Of a DNA stretch of 9,036 bases, positions 1-6,524 are shown in pieces. A program made the translations under genes and the position numbers. The notes under the pieces were generated by a model, which saw only the letters and a program-made list of their open reading frames with translations, was not told where the DNA came from and made no database searches. Source of the DNA: Nitrospirae bacterium RBG_16_43_11. GTDB taxonomy: Bacteria; Nitrospirota; 9FT-COMBO-42-15; HDB-SIOI813. Numbering within the stretch: position 1 is the first letter of the stretch; each line of letters opens with the position of its first letter. The stretch is taken from positions 12,212 through 21,247 of the forward strand of contig MHEI01000077.1 in NCBI GenBank assembly GCA_001805165.1, in the 5' to 3' direction.

Positions 1-883
1 CATGGCTCCTTCCGCCTTCATCCAGCAGGTGAGAGACATTCATCCCAAGTATTATCCGTGATTCATCCTTTTTATTAACTTCGCTTTCAAAACGGTAAAT
101 CGGAAGGATCTGCTTTATACTATTAAGGATATCTTCTATTTCCTTTACCGGAAGTATATCTAAGAATCTTTTCCCACGTACAGCTTCCCACTTGAAACCC
201 GTTATCTCCTCTGCAGCCCGGTTGAATGCTGTAATCCTGCCCAGATCGTCTGTTGTAAGCAGCCCTGTACTCATGCACTGGGCAACATTTACATTAAATG
301 CCTGAAGTTCCTCTATGTTACTGTCTTTAGCCCTTAGTTCTTCTTTCATCCGCCTTAATGTCTCAACTGCACTGCTGCCCAGATACGCAACAGCAAAAAA
401 TGCGGCAATGTGGAGGGTTAATACATAGAATAATGTCTTCACAGGGAGTGTGGTGCTTACGATGAATGGCAATAAATTATAATATTGAACATCTACTACA
501 GCCCCATAAAAAATGCTTACTGCTGCGGCGGCTGCAAGGGCACCAGTCCTGTAAAGCATTATAGAGGCGGGTATAATTGAGAACAGATATAGAAACACAA
601 AAGGGCTTTCAGCTCCGTCTGTAGCGGAAACAAGTGTAGTGATAAGGATAATGTCGCCAAATATCTGGATATACGCAGATACACTATGGCTAACGAGTTT
701 AAAAAGGATTGAATAGATTAAAGTAAAGAAATATGTGGTTGCAATGAGGAAGTAAAAAGTAGGAATTAATAAAGGACCTTCCTTGAACTTGATTCCGAGG
801 AACAGGAAAGAGCCCATGAAAAGGGTGACTACAGCCACCCTTATCACCATAAACCATATGAGCTTTTTTCTCAGTTCTTCCAA
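1..883 (-). CDS. pilS: Sensor histidine kinase PilS, N-terminal part (cut by left window edge)
   Basis: Only the sensor half, about 294 codons, lies in the window; the histidine kinase core would be beyond position 1. The translation starts LEELRKKLIWFMVIRVAVV and holds about six hydrophobic segments (roughly residues 9-30, 38-60, 70-86, 93-110, 112-128 and 145-170) with almost no periplasmic loops. A charged helical linker follows (about 172-195), then a PAS domain (about 195-290) containing the typical stretch GLLTTDDLGRITAFNRAAEE. This architecture, directly after pilB-pilT-pilC, matches PilS, the membrane kinase that phosphorylates PilR to activate sigma-54-dependent pilA transcription. 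An in-frame stop lies at 901-899. The first good start after it is TTG at 883; the next is ATG at 850, which would remove the basic residues before the first membrane segment. I prefer TTG, although no strong Shine-Dalgarno sequence precedes it. The gap after the pilC stop is 28 bp. The PilS call is firm from architecture plus context; the start is uncertain. Confidence 0.86.
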   Translation of the reverse strand, partial: MEELRKKLIWFMVIRVAVVTLFMGSFLFLGIKFKEGPLLIPTFYFLIATTYFFTLIYSILFKLVSHSVSAYIQIFGDIILITTLVSATDGAESPFVFLYLFSIIPASIMLYRTGALAAAAAVSIFYGAVVDVQYYNLLPFIVSTTLPVKTLFYVLTLHIAAFFAVAYLGSSAVETLRRMKEELRAKDSNIEELQAFNVNVAQCMSTGLLTTDDLGRITAFNRAAEEITGFKWEAVRGKRFLDILPVKEIEDILNSIKQILPIYRFESEVNKKDESRIILGMNVSHLLDEGGRSH

Positions 884-911
884 ATCTGACCCGGCCGGTT
901 ATTCCTGGCCA

Positions 912-2117
912 TTACCCTATTGTTCCGGCCATCTTGAAGATTGGCAGATACATTGCTACAACTATGAATCCTATTACAATTCCAAGGAAAATCATCAGTA
1001 TAGGTTCAAGGAGAGACGTGAGAATACCTACAGTGGAGTCAACCTCTTCATCATAAAAATCTGCTATCTTGGATAACATTGCATCCAGCGCTCCCGTTGT
1101 CTCTCCAACTGCTATCATCTGCACAACCATAGGCGGAAAGACTTTAGTGGTTTCAAGTGGTTCAGAAAGCGTTTTGCCTTCGCTTATACTCTGTCTGGTA
1201 GCATAGATCGCGTTTTCGACAACCTTATTGCCGGAAGTCTTTGCAACAATCTCAAGGCCATCGAGTATTGGCACCCCGCTGCTTATCAGTGTACCAAGGG
1301 TGCGTGTAAAATTTGCAACTGAGATCTTCCTTGCAAGCATGCCAAATACAGGCATCTTCAATACAATGTTGTCTACCACCAACCTGCCGTTTTGTGTCTT
1401 ATAATACTTTCTTGCACCAAATATTGCAGCGGCAAGTATCCCGATTATAATAAGTATATTGCTCCGCATGAAATTACTCGCCCCTATTACCATCCTTGTT
1501 GGCGCAGGAAGGGTTCCCCCGAAGTCGGTGAACATCTTTGCAAATATAGGTATGACATATACAAGTAATACCACAATGACTATAAATGCAACAGCTACTA
1601 TTGTAGCCGGATAAAAGAGAGCTGCCTTTACCTGACGTTTAAGCCTTATATTCTTTTCAATGTATTTGGACAGCCTGTTTAATATCGTATCGAGTATGCC
1701 GCCCAGTTCCCCGGCAGCAACCATGTTTACATACAGATCACCAAATACAGCAGGGTGTTTCTTCAGTGCATCCGCGTAGGTAGAACCGGCCTCTACATCC
1801 TGCCTTATATCATTAATAGCTGAAGCAAATGTCTTATTGTCAGCCTGCTTGGACAATATGTCCAAACACTGCACAAGCGGTAATCCGGCATCTATCATCG
1901 TGGCAAACTGACGTGTAAATACTGCAATATCTTTATCACCAACCTTTGATCCAAATGGTAATTTTATGCTGAGTTTCTTAGACCGCGTTGTAACAGAAGT
2001 AATCATTATATTCTGCTTGCGCATTATAGAGATTACTTCATCTTTATTCTTTGCAGCTAATTCCCCTTTTTGCCTTTTGCCATCCCTTGTCTTGCCAATC
2101 CAAACGTATGTTTCCAT
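912..2117 (-). CDS. pilC: Type IV pilus inner-membrane platform protein PilC
   Basis: PilC is the polytopic inner-membrane platform of the type IV pilus, on which the PilB and PilT ATPases act to add or remove pilin. The 401-residue product has the normal family length and two GspF/T2SSF domains (about residues 68-191 and 270-393). Both show the family pattern, with FTRQFATMIDAGLPL in the first copy and FTRTLGTLISSGVPIL in the second, each followed further on by a Gly-Glu box (AAGELGGILD and AVGETTGALD). Predicted membrane helices lie at about 168-193, 218-236 and 371-395; the last carries the conserved EPILMIFLGIVIGFIVVAMY motif just before LPIF. The N-terminal 60 residues (YVWIGKTRDGKRQKGEL) match the usual PilC/GspF leader region. 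The start ATG overlaps the pilT stop by one base (TAATG) and has a strong GGAGGTG site seven bases upstream, so translation is likely coupled to pilT. Nothing is broken or missing. Confidence 0.96.
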   Translation of the reverse strand: METYVWIGKTRDGKRQKGELAAKNKDEVISIMRKQNIMITSVTTRSKKLSIKLPFGSKVGDKDIAVFTRQFATMIDAGLPLVQCLDILSKQADNKTFASAINDIRQDVEAGSTYADALKKHPAVFGDLYVNMVAAGELGGILDTILNRLSKYIEKNIRLKRQVKAALFYPATIVAVAFIVIVVLLVYVIPIFAKMFTDFGGTLPAPTRMVIGASNFMRSNILIIIGILAAAIFGARKYYKTQNGRLVVDNIVLKMPVFGMLARKISVANFTRTLGTLISSGVPILDGLEIVAKTSGNKVVENAIYATRQSISEGKTLSEPLETTKVFPPMVVQMIAVGETTGALDAMLSKIADFYDEEVDSTVGILTSLLEPILMIFLGIVIGFIVVAMYLPIFKMAGTIG

Positions 2118-2131
2118 TATCTTGCACCTCC
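2115..2131 (-). promoter_or_regulatory. pilT-pilC coupling junction (TAATG with internal Shine-Dalgarno)
   Basis: The pilC Shine-Dalgarno GGAGGTG (2131-2125) lies wholly inside the last pilT codons (Gly-Gly-Ala-Arg) and is seven bases from the pilC ATG. The pilT stop and pilC start share one base (TAATG). This is a typical termination-reinitiation arrangement, expected to keep the PilT and PilC outputs linked. The motifs are seen directly; the coupling is inferred. Confidence 0.75.
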
Positions 2132-3208
2132 GGCGCCAATCCCTCCCCGGTTAATCATAGCTGATAATTCATCCGGTAGACTTGAACGGCATAAAGCCTC
2201 ATCTTTAGTTATGACTCCGCGTATAAAAAGTTCATTAAGGGATTGGTTCATTGTTTGCATCCCATATTTGCTCTGACCTGTCTGCATTAGTGAGTATAGT
2301 TGATGAACCTTATCTTCTCTTATGAGGTTTCTGATAGCCGGCGTAGGCACCATAATTTCAAGACACAATGCCCTCCCTACCCCATCTTTGCGAGGTAACA
2401 ACTGCTGTGATATTACACCCTCAAGGACAAAGGAGAGCTGTGCCCTTATCTGTGGCTGCTGATGAGGCGGGAATACGTCAATAATACGGTTCATGGTTTG
2501 TGCGCAGGAGTTGGTATGAAGTGTGGCAAAAGTAAGATGTCCTGTCTCTGATATAGTAAGCGCTGCTTCTATGGTCTCAAGGTCTCTCATCTCACCTATC
2601 AATACAACATCAGGGTCCTGCCTTAATATATATTTAAGTGCATTCTTAAATGACTTGGTATCTGCATGAACTTCTCTCTGATTTACTATGCACTTCTTGT
2701 GTCCATGAATAAACTCAATAGGGTCCTCTATAGTAACTATATGCTCTTCCCGTTCGCTGTTGATCATATCAATCATAGTGGCAAGTGTAGTGGATTTTCC
2801 ACTGCCGGTAGGGCCTGTAACAAGTACCAGCCCGCGTGGTCTTTTTATAAGTTCTCTAACTACAGATGGAAGACCAAGCTCTTCAAATGATCTTATCTGA
2901 AAAGGTATCGAACGGATGGCTGCACTTACAGCACCCCTCTGAATAAATATGTTTGCCCTGAATCTGCTTAATCCCTTGATGCCAAATGACAGATCAAGTT
3001 CGTTTTCTTCCTCAAAGCGGTGTTTCTGGGTTTCCGTAAGGATACTGTAGCACATCTGCTTGGTATCTGCTGCAGTCAGCGGGTTGCTGCCCACAGGAGA
3101 TAATTTCCCGTTAATCCTCATCTGAGGCGGCGAACCGGTTGTAATGTGGAGATCGGAAGCCCCACGCTGTATTGAAAGTTGAAGAAGCTCATATAAATTT
3201 GTACTCAT
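2117..3208 (-). CDS. pilT: Type IV pilus retraction ATPase PilT
   Basis: PilT is the cytoplasmic hexameric ATPase that powers pilus retraction, and so twitching motility and pilus-linked DNA uptake. The 363-residue product shows an N-terminal PAS-like region (about 1-100, opening with the typical LYELLQLSIQRGASDLHI). It then has Walker A GPTGSGKST (132-140), the acidic Asp-box VTIEDPIEF (158-166), Walker B VVLIGEMRD (201-209) and the His-box ATLHTNS (228-234). The C-terminal AIRNLIRE box (291-298), which separates PilT from PilB and GspE, is perfect, and the following QTGQSKYGMQTMNQSL is also typical. After about residue 350 the protein ends in a glycine-rich tail, GGIGAGGAR, whose codons contain the pilC ribosome-binding site. 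An AGGAGG lies six bases before the ATG, so the start is secure. There is a 65-bp gap to pilB and a one-base overlap with pilC. It could in principle be a PilU, but the intact AIRNLIRE box and its place beside pilB and pilC favour PilT. Confidence 0.96.
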   Translation of the reverse strand: MSTNLYELLQLSIQRGASDLHITTGSPPQMRINGKLSPVGSNPLTAADTKQMCYSILTETQKHRFEEENELDLSFGIKGLSRFRANIFIQRGAVSAAIRSIPFQIRSFEELGLPSVVRELIKRPRGLVLVTGPTGSGKSTTLATMIDMINSEREEHIVTIEDPIEFIHGHKKCIVNQREVHADTKSFKNALKYILRQDPDVVLIGEMRDLETIEAALTISETGHLTFATLHTNSCAQTMNRIIDVFPPHQQPQIRAQLSFVLEGVISQQLLPRKDGVGRALCLEIMVPTPAIRNLIREDKVHQLYSLMQTGQSKYGMQTMNQSLNELFIRGVITKDEALCRSSLPDELSAMINRGGIGAGGAR

Positions 3209-3273
3209 ACTCTCCCTCCTTTTAATCTTTTATCTAACACATGAATCCATGACCCCTTGAACTCATAATTTAA
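3209..3273 (-). other. pilB-pilT intergenic gap with pilT ribosome-binding site
   Basis: This 65-bp AT-rich spacer ends in a strong Shine-Dalgarno AGGAGG (3215-3220, inside AGGAGGGAG) six bases before the pilT ATG. I see no U-tract terminator and no convincing -35/-10 pair. A small CATG-gatt-CATG dyad at about 3240-3251 is too short to mean much. Read-through from pilB into pilT is therefore expected. Confidence 0.6.
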
Positions 3274-4980
3274 CTACCCAAAGGTGGACCTGAGTATCTC
3301 TTCAATCGTCGTGACCCCATCCTTAAGTTTTGTCAATCCGCTCATCCTAAGCGTCTTCATACCGGAAGCTACAGCCTTTTTCTTGATCTCTGTTGCTGAA
3401 GCCCCCTCCAGGATTAATGCCTTGACATCATCGTCAACCAACATAACCTCATACAATGCCACCCGTCCTTTATAACCTGTATTATTACAGGTAGTACAAC
3501 CTTTCCCCTTGTATGTGACTACGGATTCTGCTTCCTGTGTGGGAATTCCTAAATCAACAAGGATTGCCGGAGACACTTTCTCCTCTTCTTTACAATCCTG
3601 ACATATGCGCCTTACAAGTCTCTGGGCTATAATCAATATAACTGATGAGGCTACGAGAAATGGTTCTATGCCCATATTAAGAAGCCTTGTAACTGTACTC
3701 GGTGCATCATTGGTATGGAGTGTACTCAGAACGAGGTGGCCTGTGAGTGCAGCTTTTACAGCTATTTCCGCAGTCTCATAGTCTCTTATTTCCCCTACAA
3801 GTACTACATCAGGGTCCTGACGCAAGAATGACCTGAGGGCTGCTGCGAAATTTAGTCCTATCTCCTCCTTCATCTGCACCTGATTGACCCCGAAGAGGTT
3901 ATATTCAACCGGATCTTCTGCAGTCATAATGTTAACGCCGACTTCATTAATCTGCTGGAGGGCAGCATACAAGGTTGTACTCTTTCCGCTTCCCGTCGGA
4001 CCTGTAACAAGTACCATACCGAATGGGGAACGAATAGCCTTCATCAGATCATCGAGTGCCTTTTGCTCCCAGCCCATTTTCTTAAGATCAAGACTGAGAG
4101 CTCCCTTGTCCAGTATCCTCATAACTACCTTCTCACCAAACAAACATGGAAGGGTGCTTACACGGAGGTCTATCTCTCTGTTTTTAATCTTCAGTTTTAT
4201 CCTCCCGTCCTGCGGGAGTCTGCGCTCAGCGATATCCAGCTCTGCCATAATTTTCAGTCTTGACGTCAGTGCGGCCCTGAGCTTCATGGGTGGATTCATT
4301 ACTTCATAAAGAATACCATCAATGCGGTAACGGACACGGAATTTTTTCTCATATGCCTCTATATGTATGTCACTTGCTCCCTTTTTTATAGCGTCTGACA
4401 ATATCAGGTTAACGAGCTTAACTACCGGCGCCTCTTCAACAGCCTCCTTCAACTCTCTTAAATCAACCTGTTCTTCAGTATCCGCCTCTACTATGTCCAC
4501 ACTTTCTTCACCTGCATCCATGCTTTTCAGAACCTGCTGGAGGTTCATAGAACTCGTATCATACAATTTGGACATTGTGGCCATGATGGCGCTCTCAGTG
4601 GCAACAACCACCTCGATGTCATAGCCGGTCATAAATTTTATATCATCTATGGCAAAGATATTAGTAGGGTCCATCATTGCAATTGTAAGTACAGCCCCAA
4701 TCCGGCGAACAGGAATAACATTATACTTTTGAACAACTTCTGTATGGATAAGTTTAATTACTGAAGAATCTATTTCAACCTTTGATAAGTCAATAGACTG
4801 CACGCCATATTGCTTACTTAAGAACTGAAGGAGTGTTTGTTCCTGAATATAGCCAAACTTTACTAAAATACTGCCTATTCGTCCCCCCTCCTTCTGTTGC
4901 AAGGCAAGGGATTTCTCAAGCTGATCTTCAGTCAGCAGCTTTGCTTCTACAAGCATCCTGCCAATTTTGCTAATTATCAT
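3274..4980 (-). CDS. pilB: Type IV pilus extension (assembly) ATPase PilB
   Basis: PilB is the cytoplasmic ATPase that drives pilin polymerisation. From the chosen start the product is 568 residues, the usual PilB/GspE length. The N-terminal MshEN (T2SSE_N) domain spans about 1-150 and opens with two 24-residue motifs (5-28 and 34-57) separated by five residues, the layout of a c-di-GMP-binding MshEN module. The ATPase part shows the GASDIHIEAYE box (201-211), Walker A GPTGSGKST (327-335), Asp-box AEDPVEY (354-360), Walker B DVVLVGEIRD (391-400) and His-box STLHTND (419-425). A tetracysteine zinc site follows (C460, C463, C495, C498), as usual in PilB/GspE and absent from PilT. The ATG at 4980 has GAGGGAG (4986-4992) five bases upstream. 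The frame stays open to an ATG at 5055, but those 25 extra codons translate the GCAG-rich repeat and resemble no PilB N-terminus, so I reject that start. The gene lies 65 bp before pilT. Confidence 0.96.
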   Translation of the reverse strand: MIISKIGRMLVEAKLLTEDQLEKSLALQQKEGGRIGSILVKFGYIQEQTLLQFLSKQYGVQSIDLSKVEIDSSVIKLIHTEVVQKYNVIPVRRIGAVLTIAMMDPTNIFAIDDIKFMTGYDIEVVVATESAIMATMSKLYDTSSMNLQQVLKSMDAGEESVDIVEADTEEQVDLRELKEAVEEAPVVKLVNLILSDAIKKGASDIHIEAYEKKFRVRYRIDGILYEVMNPPMKLRAALTSRLKIMAELDIAERRLPQDGRIKLKIKNREIDLRVSTLPCLFGEKVVMRILDKGALSLDLKKMGWEQKALDDLMKAIRSPFGMVLVTGPTGSGKSTTLYAALQQINEVGVNIMTAEDPVEYNLFGVNQVQMKEEIGLNFAAALRSFLRQDPDVVLVGEIRDYETAEIAVKAALTGHLVLSTLHTNDAPSTVTRLLNMGIEPFLVASSVILIIAQRLVRRICQDCKEEEKVSPAILVDLGIPTQEAESVVTYKGKGCTTCNNTGYKGRVALYEVMLVDDDVKALILEGASATEIKKKAVASGMKTLRMSGLTKLKDGVTTIEEILRSTFG

Positions 4981-5061
4981 TAATACTCCCTCTTTATGGG
5001 CAGAAGGCAGCCGTAAGCAGGCAGCAGGTAATATAATCTGCTGTCTGCCAGGCAATTACAA
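4981..5061 (-). other. aroE-pilB spacer holding the pilB ribosome-binding site
   Basis: This 81-bp spacer is the largest gap inside the minus-strand cluster. It contains the pilB Shine-Dalgarno GAGGGAG (4986-4992), five bases before the ATG, and a low-complexity GCAG-rich block listed separately. I see no good sigma-70 promoter. A TATATT at 5030-5035 has no -35 at suitable spacing, and a CTGGCAG at 5046-5052 lacks the GC at -12 needed for sigma-54. pilB is therefore probably transcribed from upstream. Confidence 0.55.
5000..5049 (-). repeat. GCAG-rich heptad-like repeat with imperfect hairpin
   Basis: On the plus strand, 5000-5027 reads as four consecutive seven-base units: gcagaag, gcagccg, taagcag, gcagcag. 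The last arm (5016-5027) forms an inverted repeat with 5038-5049 (ctgctgtctgcc) around a ten-base AT-rich loop (gtaatataat). In minus-strand mRNA this gives 10 Watson-Crick pairs, one G-U pair and one A-C mismatch over 12 positions. No U-tract follows, so it does not look like a standard intrinsic terminator. Extra CTGCC copies nearer pilB offer alternative partners for the GGCAG arm. What it does is unknown; it may be a dispersed intergenic repeat, a weak attenuator or an mRNA processing site. Confidence 0.5.
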
Positions 5062-5940
5062 TTACATTCTGCCCGAAGATGGTCTTTGCTGAAGTGCGTC
5101 CTGCAGTGCTTGTCTCATGATATGAACAGGCGGTTTTATATCAGTCCACAGTTTAAAAGAGGCTGCTCCCTGATGAAGTAACATACCCAAGCCATTCATA
5201 TATCCCCTGCACAAGTCCTTAGCGTATCTTACTAATTCGGTCTCAGGAGGGTTATAAATTAGGTCGCAGACAAAAAGGTCTCTATGCAGGAATTCCCTGG
5301 GCACAGGAGAAGGATCTCCTTGTTTTAACCCTAAGGATGTCGTATTTATTATCATATCAACTTTATTGGAAACTTCTCTTAAATCATCATATCCCATACC
5401 GGTTGCTTCTACCTTAACTGAAGGAAAGTGCTTCTGCACCTGTTCTTTTAGAGATTCGGCCTTGCCTGCTGTCCTGTTTGCGATAATAATCTTTTCGGCC
5501 GATCCATTTGCAGCAGCAAAAACAACAGCCCTGGCAGCCCCCCCTGCACCAAGTATAAGTATTGAACGACCAGATACTGATTGGCCTGCCTCATGCAAGG
5601 AAGTTATAAAACCAATACCATCTGTGTTGTAACCCAACAACCTCTCTCCGGAAACTTTTATGGTATTGACAGCCCCTATCATCATTGCCTCCTTCGACAA
5701 TTCCGAGAGATACGGTATAACTCCCTCCTTATGTGGGACAGTAACATTAAGCCCTGCTATATTTAGTGCAGATATCGCTTTTATTGCAACATCAAGCCGT
5801 CCCACCTCCACTGGTAACGGGACATAACAACAATCAAGGCCAAGATAATCAAAAGCGGCATTATGAAAAACCGGTGAGAGACTATGACTTACAGGCCATC
5901 CAATAATTCCAAAGACCTTAGATTTCCCTGTAATTTTCAT
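5062..5940 (-). CDS. aroE: Shikimate dehydrogenase (NADP+) AroE
   Basis: AroE reduces 3-dehydroshikimate to shikimate with NADPH in the aromatic amino-acid (chorismate) pathway, in the cytoplasm. The 292-residue product shows the shikimate-binding SHSLSP (18-23), NVTVPHK (65-71) with the catalytic Lys71, and NTDG (105-108) with the catalytic partner Asp107. The NADP-binding GAGGAA loop is at 131-136, and NRTAGK (155-160) is the usual signature for NADP over NAD. NTTSLG (199-204) and the C-terminal GLGMLLHQGA (250-259) complete the family pattern. The length is close to the family norm, with a slightly longer polar tail (QQRPSSGRM). The ATG at 5940 places the first conserved motif at the expected distance from the N-terminus, yet no Shine-Dalgarno precedes it. 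Instead a TATAAT ends five bases upstream, which suggests a leaderless or near-leaderless transcript. The gene lies between pgsA and pilB; I see no functional link to pili. Confidence 0.95.
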   Translation of the reverse strand: MKITGKSKVFGIIGWPVSHSLSPVFHNAAFDYLGLDCCYVPLPVEVGRLDVAIKAISALNIAGLNVTVPHKEGVIPYLSELSKEAMMIGAVNTIKVSGERLLGYNTDGIGFITSLHEAGQSVSGRSILILGAGGAARAVVFAAANGSAEKIIIANRTAGKAESLKEQVQKHFPSVKVEATGMGYDDLREVSNKVDMIINTTSLGLKQGDPSPVPREFLHRDLFVCDLIYNPPETELVRYAKDLCRGYMNGLGMLLHQGAASFKLWTDIKPPVHIMRQALQDALQQRPSSGRM

Positions 5941-5945
5941 GTTAT

Positions 5946-5973
5946 ATTATATCATGTAATAGTCGGAAAACAA
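5946..5973 (-). promoter_or_regulatory. Putative extended -10 sigma-70 promoter of aroE
   Basis: In the 41-bp pgsA-aroE gap the minus strand carries a perfect TATAAT (5951-5946) preceded by TGA, which makes an extended -10 (TGnTATAAT). A partial -35, TTGTTT (5973-5968), lies 16 bases upstream. Only five bases separate the -10 from the aroE ATG, so the usual start distance would place +1 at or next to the A of the ATG. The hexamers are seen directly; promoter activity and leaderlessness are inferred. AT-rich chance matches cannot be excluded. Confidence 0.5.
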
Positions 5974-5981
5974 TATACGCA

Positions 5982-6512
5982 TCACTTGACAACTTGCAGA
6001 CTCCTTAATTCCCTGAAAATATAGTGTAATCCGGAGGCTGCTGTCGTTGCAACGGTAACCCCAAAAAAGGCGTATAAGAAATATCCTTTTAACCCTAACA
6101 AGACAACCAGAATAGTTAAAACCTGCATGACAGTTGTAATCTTACCAAGTGTAGAGGGCCTTATCTGATAGTTATGCAGGTCAATAAATCTTATCATCAC
6201 CAGTGCAACAATACCGATAAGAACATCCCTTCCCACCACAACTATCGTAACCCACATGGGGATCATATTTAAAACTGATAGTGTAACAAACGAGGATATG
6301 AAGAGGAGTTTATCCGCAATCGGATCAAGATATGCCCCAACTTTAGTTTTACATCCCCACGTACGCGCAATAAATCCATCCAGCGCATCAGAGATTCCGG
6401 CAGCCACGAGAACTCCAAGGGCATAGATGTCATGGCCACGCAAGAGTAAGACAATAAAAAGCGGGATTAAGAATATCCTTACTACAGTAATTAGATTGGG
6501 TAGATTCTTCAA
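5982..6512 (-). CDS. pgsA: CDP-diacylglycerol-glycerol-3-phosphate 3-phosphatidyltransferase (PgsA family)
   Basis: PgsA transfers a phosphatidyl group from CDP-diacylglycerol to glycerol-3-phosphate, the committed step to phosphatidylglycerol and cardiolipin, in the inner membrane. The 176-residue product is of normal length, with about six hydrophobic segments. It contains a perfect CDP-alcohol phosphatidyltransferase motif D-x2-DG-x2-AR-x8-G-x3-D-x3-D (Asp42, Asp45, Gly46, Ala49, Arg50, Gly59, Asp63, Asp67). The N-terminus MKNLPNLITVVRIFLIPLF and the later RPSTLGKITTVMQ are characteristic of PgsA rather than of PssA or cardiolipin synthases of the same fold. The start is TTG at 6512. An in-frame TAG lies directly upstream, so no earlier start exists. 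No clear Shine-Dalgarno is visible. The gene begins 12 bp after the stop of the upstream HD-domain gene, so coupling to that gene is likely. The substrate call rests on family motifs only. Confidence 0.92.
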   Translation of the reverse strand: MKNLPNLITVVRIFLIPLFIVLLLRGHDIYALGVLVAAGISDALDGFIARTWGCKTKVGAYLDPIADKLLFISSFVTLSVLNMIPMWVTIVVVGRDVLIGIVALVMIRFIDLHNYQIRPSTLGKITTVMQVLTILVVLLGLKGYFLYAFFGVTVATTAASGLHYIFRELRSLQVVK

Positions 6513-6524
6513 CTAAAACAATCT

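Noticed and set aside
783..1076. Plus-strand open frame across the pilC-pilS junction
   Set aside because: It is antisense to the PilC C-terminus and the PilS N-terminus, with no Shine-Dalgarno and no family resemblance.
3238..3253. CATG-gatt-CATG dyad between pilB and pilT as a regulatory site
   Set aside because: Four-base arms are expected by chance, and nothing else supports an operator there.
3884..4309. Plus-strand open frame of 141 codons inside pilB
   Set aside because: It lies opposite highly conserved PilB ATPase motifs, has no ribosome site or recognisable domain, and is an antisense shadow.
5016..5049. Hairpin as an intrinsic terminator after aroE
   Set aside because: No run of U residues follows the hairpin on the minus-strand RNA; the next bases are TACGGCTGCC.
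5036..5052. Possible sigma-54 promoter before pilB (CTGGCAG on the minus strand)
   Set aside because: The -24 GG is present, but the GC ten bases further on at -12 is missing.
4981..5055. N-terminal extension of PilB by 25 residues from ATG 5055
   Set aside because: The extra codons translate the GCAG repeat, resemble no PilB N-terminus and have no ribosome site, whereas ATG 4980 has GAGGGAG five bases upstream and begins the MshEN domain properly.
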